In this document: positions 35,213 through 43,427 of the stretch, piece by piece | Layout of the letters: each line of letters starts with the position of its first letter | How positions within the stretch are numbered: the stretch's first letter is position 1 | Source of the DNA: an uncultured Xanthomonas sp. | GTDB taxonomy: Bacteria > Pseudomonadota > Gammaproteobacteria > Xanthomonadales > Xanthomonadaceae | Reading direction: 5' to 3' | Length of the DNA stretch: 64,000 bases | NCBI GenBank assembly: GCA_943912265.1 | Contig: CALTTS010000009.1 | Location: 62,001-126,000, forward strand | The notes under the pieces: model-generated | Told to the model about the DNA's origin: nothing | Databases searched by the model: none | The model's input: the letters and a program-made list of their open reading frames with translations, nothing else | Position numbers and translations under genes: made by a program

Positions 35213-37225
35213 ATGTCCCGTTCCGATTCCCCGCGTCGTTCCGCCCTCTCCCGCGTCCTGGCCCGCGCCACGCTGCTGCTGGCGCTGGGCGCCGGCGGCG
35301 TCGCCGCGGCCGGCAGCGCCGACGATGGCCTGGCGCGGATGCGCGCGGCCCTGCAGGCCGCCGCCCAGGGCACGCTCGACCCGGCGCAACAGGCCGCGCT
35401 GTCCGGCGACCCGCTGTACCCGTGGCTCGAATACGCCGTGCTGACCCGCGGCCTGGCCACGCTGCCGGCCGCGACGGCGGAAGACTTCCTGCGCCGCAAC
35501 GACGGCCAGCCGGTGGCCCCCCTGTTCCGCGCCCAGTGGCTGAAGGAACTGGCCCGGCGCGAGGACTGGCCGACCCTGCTGGCCGACTGGAGGCCGAGCG
35601 ACAACGCCGCCCTGCGCTGCGCCCGGCTCGACGCCCAGCAGCGCACCGGCCAGGCGCCGCGCGACTGGGCCGCCCAGGCCCAGGCCCTCTGGCGCAGCAG
35701 CGGCAAGTCCCTGCCCGACGCCTGCGACCCGGTGTTCGCCGTGCTCGCCCGGCAGGGCGGGCTCGGCGACGCGCTGCGCTGGGAGCGCATCGACCTGGCC
35801 GTGGAAGCCGGCCAGAGCGGCGTGATCCGCGCCATCGCCCGCGGCCTGCCCGCCGACCAGCAGGCCCAGGCCAACGCCTACGCCGGCTACCTCGACCAGG
35901 CCGACGCCAGCGCCGCCGCCTGGCCGCGCACCCCGCGCAGCCGCCGCGTCGCGGTGGCCGGCCTGTCGAAGCTGGCCGTGCGCGACCCCGGCCAGGCCGA
36001 GGCGCTGTTGCCGGTGCTGGCCGACGCGCTCGAACTGCGCCCGGACGAACGCGCCCGGGTGCGCTACCAGATCGCGCTGTGGACCGTGGCCTCGTACGGC
36101 CCCGATTCGGCGCGCCGGCTCGCCGCCGTGCCCGAGGACGCCTACGACGAGCGCCTGCACGAATGGCGCGTGCGCGAGGCGATGGCCCGCGGCGACTGGG
36201 CCGGCGCGCGCGCGGCGATCCGGCGCATGCCACCGGCGCAGCGCGACGACCCGCGCTGGCGCTATTACGCCGCGCGCATGGACGAGCTGACCGGCCAGCC
36301 CGGCGAGGCCCGCACGCTGTTCGCCCTGGCCGCCCGCTCGCCGACCTTCCACGGCTTCCTCGCCGCCGACCGCATCGGCGCGCCCTACGCGCTGTGCCCG
36401 TGGACGCCGGACGACGGCGCCGCCGCGCGCGCCGCCGTGGCCGCCGACCCCGGCCTGTCGCGCGCGCTGGCGCTGTACCGGCTCGACCGCCCGGACTGGG
36501 CGCTGCGCGAATGGAGCGCGGCGCTGGTGAAGATGGACGACACCCGCCGCCGGCTGGCGGTGGAGGCCGCGCAGGAGGCCGGCTGGTTCGACCGCGCCGT
36601 GTTCGCCCTGGGCAAGACCCCGGACGGCCAGCCGCGCCCGGACGAACTGCGCCTGTACACGCTGCGTTTCCCGCTGCACCACGCCGACACGATCCGCCGC
36701 GAGGCCGCGCGCAGCGGCATCGATCCCACCTGGGTGGCCGCCGAGATCCGCGCCGAAAGCGTGTTCGACCCGAACGCGCGCTCGGCCGCCGACGCGCGCG
36801 GGCTGATGCAGGTGGTGCCGGCCACCGGCGCGGCGATCGCGCGCCAGCTCGGCCTGCCCGGCTACGTGGACGGTGCCAGCCTGTACGACCCGGACATGAA
36901 CATCGCCATCGGCAGCGCCTACCTGCGCCAGCTGCTGGACACCTACGGCGCGCCCTACATCGCCATCGCCGCCTACAACGCCGGCCCCGGCCCGGCCCGG
37001 CGCTGGCTCGGCCAGCGCCCGGACCACGACGCGGACATCTGGATCGAGACCGTCAGCTACAAGGAAACCCGCGAGTACGTGGCGCGCATCCTCGCCTTCA
37101 GCGTGCTCTACGACTGGCGCCTCAACGGCAGCGCCCTGCCCGTCGGCGAGCGCATGCTCGGCCAGCTCAGCGGCACCCGCAAGGCCTTCGCCTGCCCGAC
37201 GGTGACCACCCCGACCGGGCTGTAG
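35213..37225 (+). CDS. slt: Soluble lytic murein transglycosylase
   Basis: A 670-residue periplasmic enzyme that cleaves peptidoglycan to 1,6-anhydromuropeptides. The signal peptide (ARATLLLALGAGGVAAAG region) is followed by a long alpha-superhelical U-domain (about 40-480). The C-terminal SLT catalytic domain (about 495-650) has the catalytic Glu in AEIRAESVFDPNA, then ARGLMQVVPATG, YDPDMNIAIGSAYL and AIAAYNAGPGPARRW. The length is close to E. coli Slt70 (645). ATG 35213 is chosen because the upstream in-frame extension is Arg-rich and non-homologous. A hairpin follows in the convergent gap. Confidence 0.93.
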   Translation: MSRSDSPRRSALSRVLARATLLLALGAGGVAAAGSADDGLARMRAALQAAAQGTLDPAQQAALSGDPLYPWLEYAVLTRGLATLPAATAEDFLRRNDGQPVAPLFRAQWLKELARREDWPTLLADWRPSDNAALRCARLDAQQRTGQAPRDWAAQAQALWRSSGKSLPDACDPVFAVLARQGGLGDALRWERIDLAVEAGQSGVIRAIARGLPADQQAQANAYAGYLDQADASAAAWPRTPRSRRVAVAGLSKLAVRDPGQAEALLPVLADALELRPDERARVRYQIALWTVASYGPDSARRLAAVPEDAYDERLHEWRVREAMARGDWAGARAAIRRMPPAQRDDPRWRYYAARMDELTGQPGEARTLFALAARSPTFHGFLAADRIGAPYALCPWTPDDGAAARAAVAADPGLSRALALYRLDRPDWALREWSAALVKMDDTRRRLAVEAAQEAGWFDRAVFALGKTPDGQPRPDELRLYTLRFPLHHADTIRREAARSGIDPTWVAAEIRAESVFDPNARSAADARGLMQVVPATGAAIARQLGLPGYVDGASLYDPDMNIAIGSAYLRQLLDTYGAPYIAIAAYNAGPGPARRWLGQRPDHDADIWIETVSYKETREYVARILAFSVLYDWRLNGSALPVGERMLGQLSGTRKAFACPTVTTPTGL

Positions 37226-37266
37226 CGGCACTGGCCGCACGCGCACAGAGCACGCCGGCCAAGAGC

Positions 37267-37283
37267 ATTCCGGTTGCCGGAAT
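37267..37283. terminator. Palindrome ATTCCGG-TTG-CCGGAAT between convergent genes
   Basis: Seven-bp arms with a TTG loop between the slt stop and the nuclease stop. It could act as a bidirectional terminator. A close relative lies at 57785-57804. Confidence 0.4.
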
Positions 37284-37287
37284 TCGC

Positions 37288-38157
37288 TCAGAGTTCCGGC
37301 GTCGTCTTTTCCAGTATCGCCATCGACTCGGCATTCTTGCGTTGCCATTCGCGCAACTGCGCGTCACTCATCGGCGCGGACAGTTCGTGTCGCGTGGCAG
37401 GGAAAGGGGAGGACTGCACCGGCGGCATCGGCACGGCGGCCGGCCGTGCGATGGGAGCCGGGTCGTCGGCCGGGGATGACGCCGGACGCGGTCGTGCGGC
37501 ATGCGTCGGCGAAGTCGCCGGATGCCGGGAAACGAAGCCGGGGCCGCATCTGACCAGCACCACCAGAAAGACGGCCCCCAGCAACCACGCCGTCCACGTC
37601 CCCGCACCGGGTATCGGCCGTCGGGGTGACGCAGGCCGCCGCGTACCGCGCCGGCGCGCATCATCCATGCGCTCCCATGTCTCGCCGCTGCGCGAAACCG
37701 TGGCCGATCCCGCACCGGATTCAAGCAGCGGGTCGAGCATCGCGCGGGCCTGGTCGCCATCGATCAGGCGCAGCCATGCGACTTCCGCGGCCACTTTCCT
37801 GGCATGCGGCGTGTACTCGCCCGTATTGACGAAAATCGCCCCGGTCGCATGTTCGGTAGCGACGTTGCCGATCAATTGGTGCACGGGATTGTGCGTGACC
37901 TGGAAAGCATTCTCGCGCTTGCACTGGACCAGCAGGCATTCCCCGTCACGGCGCAATTCCAGGTCGATGCCGCCATCGAATCCGTGGCCCGTGCCACCAG
38001 TTCCGGTGTGCTCGACCGCATAGCCCTGAAGGCGGTAGTACCTGGCAACCAACGCCTCGAATTCGAGCGGATCGATGCGTGCCAGCGCGTCGTCCCGACG
38101 GCGCGATACCGGCTTGCGTCCCCACTTGCCCGCCCTCTCCCCACCTCCCCCTGTCAT
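37288..38157 (-). CDS. Membrane-anchored Mrr-like restriction endonuclease-fold protein
   Basis: A 289-residue protein. Residues about 28-125 form an Mrr_cat-type PD-(D/E)xK nuclease domain: helix FEALVARYYRLQGYAVEHTG, catalytic GFDGGIDLEL and LLVQCKR (QxK), then GAIFVNTGEYTPHARKVA. After ~60 residues comes one membrane span (WTAWLLGAVFLVVLV, about 190-206), then a Pro/Ala-rich stretch and a short charged tail. The catalytic residues look intact. Such proteins are usually methyl-directed restriction or DNA-repair nucleases. Here the anchor would hold the domain at the inner membrane. ATG 38157 is used; a GTG start at 38178 is possible. No methylase gene is adjacent. Confidence 0.82.
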   Translation of the reverse strand: MTGGGGERAGKWGRKPVSRRRDDALARIDPLEFEALVARYYRLQGYAVEHTGTGGTGHGFDGGIDLELRRDGECLLVQCKRENAFQVTHNPVHQLIGNVATEHATGAIFVNTGEYTPHARKVAAEVAWLRLIDGDQARAMLDPLLESGAGSATVSRSGETWERMDDARRRGTRRPASPRRPIPGAGTWTAWLLGAVFLVVLVRCGPGFVSRHPATSPTHAARPRPASSPADDPAPIARPAAVPMPPVQSSPFPATRHELSAPMSDAQLREWQRKNAESMAILEKTTPEL

Positions 38158-38220
38158 GCCGACGGATTGACGGAACACGCCTAGCCGAGGCGCACCGTGT
38201 CAAGGCATGGCCGGCCCCGC

Positions 38221-41200
38221 TCAACCATGCGGGTCGCGCAGGAAGCGCGCCATCGATGGCGCCACGTCCGGGGCGGCCTGCGGCGCCAGTTCGGCGGCGA
38301 CATCGACGAAGCCGCGCATCACCGCGATGTCGCGCGGAGTGCGGTTGAGGGTGTCGCGGCGGGCCGGATCGGCGCCGGCGCGCAGCAGGCGCCGCACCAG
38401 CGCGAGCTGGCCGTGCAGCGCGGCCAGGTGCAGCACGCCGAAGCCGCGCGGATCCACCGCGTCCAGCGACACGCCTTCCTCGATCAGGCGCTCGACCCCG
38501 GCCAGCACCACGCTTTCCTCGCAGCGGCTGCCGGGCTGCGCGCGGGCGCCGAGCAGCAGCAGCAGCGGCGTGACCTGGCCGGCCGCGAGGTCGGATTCGG
38601 CGCCGGCCAGCAGCAGCGCATCGAACAGGGCCAGCAGCCGCGCCGGGTCGCGCGCGCCGAAACCGTACAACGCGGCGCAGTGCAGCGGGGTCAGCCCCTG
38701 CGCGTCGCCGGCGTGCACGTCGGCGCCGGCCGCCAGCAGCCGCGCGGCGATGTCGGGCATGCCCAGCGCGGAGGCGAGCATCAGCACGGTGGCGCCGCCC
38801 GGCAGGGACTGCTCGATGCGGGCGCCGGCCGCGAGCAGCGTGCCGACGATGTCGAGCTGGCGCATGCTGACCGCCGCCGACAGCGGCGTGGCCCCGCTGT
38901 GCGCGGCCAGGTGCAGGTCGGCGCCGCGCGCCAGCAGCAGGTCGACCACGGCGGCGTGGCCGCCGCCGGCCGCGCGCAGCAGCGCGGTGCAGCCCTGCGC
39001 ATCGACGCCGTCGATCGGCAGGCCGAGGTCGAGCAGGCGGCGCACCGCGTCGGCGTCGCCGCTCATCGCCGCGGCCGGCAGATCGGCGGCGGCCAGGGCC
39101 CGGCGCGGCAGCGGCCAGACCCGCCAGTCGAGCCAGTCGGCCAGGTCGCGGCGGCCGCTGGACAGGGCCACGCCGAGCGGCGTCTGGCCGTCGGCGGCGC
39201 GCGCGTCCGGCGAGGCGCCGTGGGCGATCAGGCATTTCAGCGCGGCCTCGCGGCCGAGCGCCGCGGCCAGGTGCAGCGCGGTCATGCCGCGGCTGTCGCG
39301 GGCCTCGATGTCGGCCCCGCCGTCGAGCAGGCGGCCTTGCAGCCGGCCCCAGCCGAGGCGGATGGCCAGCGCCAGGCAGGGGTCGCCGTCGGCCGAGGCG
39401 GCGAAACCGTCCGCGCCGCGTTCGAGCAGGTCCAGCGCCAGCTGCTCCAGCCCGCGCCCGCCCTGGTCGTGGCGCTGGCAGGCGACCAGGAAGCGCGCCA
39501 GCCCGCCGGCACCGGCCGGCGACACGCCCGCGCGCAGCAGGGCCTGGATCGCCGGCAGCGCCTCGCCGCCGCGCGCGAGCAGCGCGAACAGCGGCACGTC
39601 GCCGCGCGCATCGGCCACTTCCGGCGCGGCGCCGTGCGCCAGCAGCCAGGCCACGGCATCGCCGCGGCAGGCCAGCGCGGGATCGTGCAGCAGGGCGCCC
39701 AGTTCGCGCGGCGTGCACAGCCGCGCCAGCGCGTCCAGCCCGTCGCGGCGCGGCGACTGCAGGCCCTCGCGCAGCAGGTCGGCCGGGGCGCGATCCTGCG
39801 CCGCGGCCTCGTCCGCAGCGGCCGCGGACGGCGACGGCTCCGGCGCGGCCACCGCCTCGGCCACGGCCGAGGGCAGCGGATAGTCCGGGTCGAGTTCGGC
39901 GACGATGCGCCAGCGCCCGGCCATCGCCGCCACGTCGACGGCATGGCGGCCGGCACGGTCGGCCTGGGCCGGGTCGACGCCGAATTCGAGCAGGCGGCGC
40001 ACCAGCGGCAGCGACACGTGTTCGCCCTGGCAGGCCAGCAGCAGGGCATTGCGGCCTTCGGCATCGACCGCGTCGATCTCCGGGCCGCGTTCGTGCAGCA
40101 GTTCGACCAGGCCGACGCGGCCGTGCAGGGCGGCTTCCAGCCACGGCGTGCGGCCCTGGGCATCGCGCGCCTCGAGGTTGGCCCCGGCGTCCAGCAGGGC
40201 GGCCACGATGTCGCGGTGGCCGGCCTGCACCGCCTCGTGCAGGGCGCTGCGCCGGCGCGCGTCGCGGGCGTCCACGCGGGCGCGCGACTTCAGCAGCAGC
40301 TGCACGCCGGCGGCATCGTCCTCGTCCGGGGCGGCGGCGGCGAGCAGGGCCGGCACGCCGTCGGCCGGTTCGGCCCTGGCGCCGCGTTCGAGCATGAACC
40401 TGGCCAGCCGCCAGTTGCCGGCGGCGCAGGCCACGCCGAGCGGGCTGAGGCCGTCGCGGTTCAGCGCTTCCGGGTCGGCCGCCGCGTCGCGCAGCAGCGC
40501 GACCACGCCGGGGTCGGAACTGCGCGCGGCGTGGTGCAGCGGGGTGTTGCCCTCGGCATCGGCGACGCGCGGGTCGGCGCCGTTGGCCAGCAGGGTCATC
40601 ACCGCTTCGGGGCGGCCGTGCCAGCTGTCGCGGGTGGCCGCCAGCAGCGGGGTCATGCCGGTGGCGGCGTCGTTGATGTCCACGCCGCGCGCGATCAGTT
40701 CGCGCAGCAGGCGCAGGTCCGGCAGCACCGCGGCCAGCACCGCCAGGCTGCGGCGGTCGCGCGCCTCCGCGTCCGGCAGCGCGTGCGGGTCGGCGCCGGC
40801 CTCGATCAGCTGCAGCGCGCGCTCGACCCGGCCCCCGCGCGCGGCCTCGTACAGCTGCGCGTCGAGGTCGCCGTCGAACACCGGCGCGGGCGGCGGTTCG
40901 GACGCGGCAGCGGCGAGCAGATCCGGCAGTTCGTCCCGCGCATCGTCGGCTGCCGGCGTGGCCGGGCGCACGTGCTGCAGCCAGCCGTGCAGCAGCGGCG
41001 CCAGCACCGCCAGCGCGATCGTTCCTGCCCAGCGCGCGTTGCCGTGCAGCCACTGCGGCCAGCCCAGCACCAGCAGGCCGCCGAGCAGGGCCGTCACCGG
41101 CACGGCCACGCCGAGGCCGCGCCACGCATCCAGTTCGCCCGGCGCCACGGCGTGGCGCCAGCGCGCGCCGGCCGCGCCGTCGCCGCGTTCGAGCGTCTGC

Positions 41201-41571
41201 CAGTTCGGCCACGCGCGCCAGACCGCGACCAGCGCCACCGCCGTCGCCGCCGCCAGCAGCAGGGCCTCGCCGAAGCCGCCGTCGCGTCGCAGCGCCGCCA
41301 GCGGCCAGCCGGCCAGCGCGGCCGCCAGCGCGGTCGCCAGCGCCCACGGCGGCGTCATCGCGGCGACGGCGCGCAGGCCCGCGCCGAACCCGGACCCGAT
41401 GCGGCTGCCGCGCCACCAGGACACGCCCAGCGCCAGCAGCGGCTGCGCCAGCAGGGCCGGCAGCGCCGCCAGCGGCGCGTCGAGCGCGCCGGCCGCCAAG
41501 GTCAGGCCGACGCCGGCCACCACCGCCAGCCCGCCGGCAAAGCGCGACGGCACGTGCCCGGCGTCAGTCAC
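38221..41571 (-). CDS. Large membrane protein with ~20 ankyrin repeats
   Basis: A 1116-residue protein. The first ~200 residues have six hydrophobic segments (about 12-30, 33-50, 72-95, 101-118, 148-168 and 174-194). The remaining ~900 residues are ankyrin repeats of ~33 residues, with units such as GNTPLHHAARSSDPGVVALL, RSALHEAVQAGHRDIVAALL and GMTALHLAAALGREAALKCL. A Pro/Ala-rich break falls near the middle (about 560-590). The repeats probably form a cytosolic protein-binding superhelix tethered to the membrane. Translation starts at GTG 41571, overlapping the ycgL stop by 8 bp. The partner is unknown. Confidence 0.85.
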   Translation of the reverse strand: MTDAGHVPSRFAGGLAVVAGVGLTLAAGALDAPLAALPALLAQPLLALGVSWWRGSRIGSGFGAGLRAVAAMTPPWALATALAAALAGWPLAALRRDGGFGEALLLAAATAVALVAVWRAWPNWQTLERGDGAAGARWRHAVAPGELDAWRGLGVAVPVTALLGGLLVLGWPQWLHGNARWAGTIALAVLAPLLHGWLQHVRPATPAADDARDELPDLLAAAASEPPPAPVFDGDLDAQLYEAARGGRVERALQLIEAGADPHALPDAEARDRRSLAVLAAVLPDLRLLRELIARGVDINDAATGMTPLLAATRDSWHGRPEAVMTLLANGADPRVADAEGNTPLHHAARSSDPGVVALLRDAAADPEALNRDGLSPLGVACAAGNWRLARFMLERGARAEPADGVPALLAAAAPDEDDAAGVQLLLKSRARVDARDARRRSALHEAVQAGHRDIVAALLDAGANLEARDAQGRTPWLEAALHGRVGLVELLHERGPEIDAVDAEGRNALLLACQGEHVSLPLVRRLLEFGVDPAQADRAGRHAVDVAAMAGRWRIVAELDPDYPLPSAVAEAVAAPEPSPSAAAADEAAAQDRAPADLLREGLQSPRRDGLDALARLCTPRELGALLHDPALACRGDAVAWLLAHGAAPEVADARGDVPLFALLARGGEALPAIQALLRAGVSPAGAGGLARFLVACQRHDQGGRGLEQLALDLLERGADGFAASADGDPCLALAIRLGWGRLQGRLLDGGADIEARDSRGMTALHLAAALGREAALKCLIAHGASPDARAADGQTPLGVALSSGRRDLADWLDWRVWPLPRRALAAADLPAAAMSGDADAVRRLLDLGLPIDGVDAQGCTALLRAAGGGHAAVVDLLLARGADLHLAAHSGATPLSAAVSMRQLDIVGTLLAAGARIEQSLPGGATVLMLASALGMPDIAARLLAAGADVHAGDAQGLTPLHCAALYGFGARDPARLLALFDALLLAGAESDLAAGQVTPLLLLLGARAQPGSRCEESVVLAGVERLIEEGVSLDAVDPRGFGVLHLAALHGQLALVRRLLRAGADPARRDTLNRTPRDIAVMRGFVDVAAELAPQAAPDVAPSMARFLRDPHG

Positions 41572-41821
41572 GGGCCGCCTCCGCGGCACCGGGAGCAGGC
41601 GGCAACTGAACGTGGAAACCGTGCGTGCGCAATGCCTGCAGGACCGTGGCGGCATCGGCGCGCGCCAGCCGGCGCTCCGGCGTCAGGTCCAGTTCCAGCA
41701 CGAAGGCCAGCTCCCCCAGCGGCGCGCGCAGGGGGTCGGGGATGGCGGCGAAATCGTCGCGACGGGCCAGGTACAGGTAGGTGTCCTGCTTGCGCCGGCT
41801 TTTGTAGACGTAGGCGTGCAT
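41564..41821 (-). CDS. ycgL: YcgL domain-containing protein
   Basis: An 85-residue small protein of the YcgL family (MHAYVYKSRRKQDTYLYLAR at the N-terminus, then LGELAFVLELDLTPERRLAR). The family is widespread in gamma-proteobacteria, with a known alpha/beta fold but no firm biochemical role. The ankyrin gene starts inside its last codons (CGTGACTGA contains the GTG start and the TGA stop), so the two are translationally coupled. It is divergent from the chorismatase gene. Confidence 0.88.
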   Translation of the reverse strand: MHAYVYKSRRKQDTYLYLARRDDFAAIPDPLRAPLGELAFVLELDLTPERRLARADAATVLQALRTHGFHVQLPPAPGAAEAARD

Positions 41822-42022
41822 GCGGGCGGACGAAGCCGCGCGGGTTCCGGGATGAGTGCGGACGATTGTGTCGGAAACCACCGTGCTCCGAAAGCGACGG
41901 CAGGCACCGGGCGCGCGCATCATGCCAGCCGCATCGTTCACGTTCATCAAGCCGGGCGGGTTTCGACCGCGCCGGCCGCTTCGGGCATGCTGTCCGGATT
42001 GCCTGCCTTCCGCCCCGTCCGC

Positions 42023-43024
42023 ATGCCGTCCGCTTCCGCCCCGCCCCCGCCATCGTCCCTGCCTCCGGTGCCCGCCGTGACCCTGCAAGCCATCGGCGCG
42101 GCGGCCGCGCCGACGGCGGACACCCTGGCGACGATCGGCTTCGGGGCGCCGCAGGGCGACGCGGCCGACCCACGCCGGCTGCAGGTGCCGCTGCTGGCCG
42201 ATCGGGCGATGCTCGAGGTCTGGAGCGCACGCGGGCCGGTCGTGCACGGCCGCGACGGCGGCATCGCGTGGGCGAGCGACGGGGCGCTGCTGTTCGGCGC
42301 CATCGAGATCGACGAAGCCGCGGCCGGCGGCATCGAGGCCGCCACCGCCGAAGCCTACGCGCGGCTGCTGCCGCACCTGCGGCGGCAGGGCTGCCCGCAC
42401 CTGCTGCGCATCTGGAACTACCTGGACGCGATCACCGAAGGCGATGGCGACGACGAGCGCTACCGGCGCTTCTGCGTCGGCCGCGTGCGCGGGCTGGGCG
42501 GCGTGGACACCGCGGCGCTGCCGGCGGCCACCGCCATCGGCCGCTGCGACGGCGTGCGCACGCTGCTGGTCTACTGGCTGGCCGCGCGCGCGCCCGGCAT
42601 CCCGCTGGAAAACCCGCGCCAGACCGCCGCCTGGCGCTACCCGCGCCGCTACGGCCCGCAGTCGCCGAGCTTCGCCCGCGCGCTGCTGGCGCCCGAACCG
42701 CTCGGCCTGCCGCTGCTGCTGTCCGGCACCGCCGCCATCGTCGGCCATGCCTCGCTGCACCCGGACTCGCTGGCCGCGCAGCTGGACGAGACCCTGGCCA
42801 ACCTGCAGGCGGTGATCGCCGCCGCGCGCCGGCACCGGCCGGCGCTGGCGCCCGGGTTCGGCACCGGCACCCAGCTCAAGGTCTACGTGCGCGACCGCGA
42901 GGCGATGGACGAGGTGGCCGCCCTGCTCGACGCGCGCCTGCCGGCCGAGGTCCGGCGCCTGCTGCTGCACGGCCACGTGTGCCGTCGCGAACTGCGGGTG
43001 GAGATCGAGGGCGTGCACGCCTGA
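42023..43024 (+). CDS. xanB2: Chorismatase XanB2-like (pteridine-dependent deoxygenase family)
   Basis: A ~333-residue enzyme of the FkbO/Hyg5/XanB2 chorismatase family. It hydrolyses chorismate, in XanB2 to 3- and 4-hydroxybenzoate; these feed xanthomonadin pigment and ubiquinone. Family motifs are LRIWNYLDAI, LENPRQTAAWRYPRRYGPQS, SGTAAIVGHASLHP and, near the C-terminus, CRRELRVEIEG with the catalytic Glu. The length equals XanB2 (~334) if ATG 42023 is used; ATG 41987 would add 12 residues. No other xanthomonadin (aryl-polyene) genes lie within the window. It could therefore serve mainly quinone synthesis or a distant pigment cluster. Confidence 0.88.
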   Translation: MPSASAPPPPSSLPPVPAVTLQAIGAAAAPTADTLATIGFGAPQGDAADPRRLQVPLLADRAMLEVWSARGPVVHGRDGGIAWASDGALLFGAIEIDEAAAGGIEAATAEAYARLLPHLRRQGCPHLLRIWNYLDAITEGDGDDERYRRFCVGRVRGLGGVDTAALPAATAIGRCDGVRTLLVYWLAARAPGIPLENPRQTAAWRYPRRYGPQSPSFARALLAPEPLGLPLLLSGTAAIVGHASLHPDSLAAQLDETLANLQAVIAAARRHRPALAPGFGTGTQLKVYVRDREAMDEVAALLDARLPAEVRRLLLHGHVCRRELRVEIEGVHA

Positions 43025-43040
43025 GCCGAAAGCCTTCGGC
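43025..43040 (+). terminator. Small hairpin after the chorismatase gene
   Basis: GCCGAA-AGCC-TTCGGC starts right after the stop codon. No T-tract, weak evidence for termination. Confidence 0.3.
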
Positions 43041-43427
43041 CAGCGCGCGCAGACAGGCACGGCTGCCCCGGGTTCGCGGGAGACCCATCCGCCCTGCCCG
43101 CCGGCATCCCATGCGCGAACCGCCGCTCGCACCTGCGGTGCAATCTCACGCACGTCCGCCAGCCATGCCTGCCCGTGCCGACTATCTGAATGATCGTGAC
43201 GGGCAATGCCGTACCGCCCCAGTCACGCCCGCCATTGCGCGCCCGGCGCTGTGCCCCTGCTCAATCGCCAGCGCGTTCCATCGACCTCGTGCTCCAGCGC
43301 CCACCGCCCCGCGCCGGCCATCCATCGCGCTGGCCGCATTGCCGGCGCGCCATGACCGATGGCGGCGGCCCGGGTCCGGCATCGCTGCTACCCTTCACGG
43401 CTTCGTTCCGTCGCCCCCGCAACCGCC
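43041..43427. other. 387-bp gap with no recognisable gene
   Basis: Between the chorismatase and the S9 peptidase. I see no frame with gene-like sequence, no RNA and no strong repeat. GCTACCCTT near 43386-43394 might be the -10 region of the peptidase gene. Confidence 0.4.
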
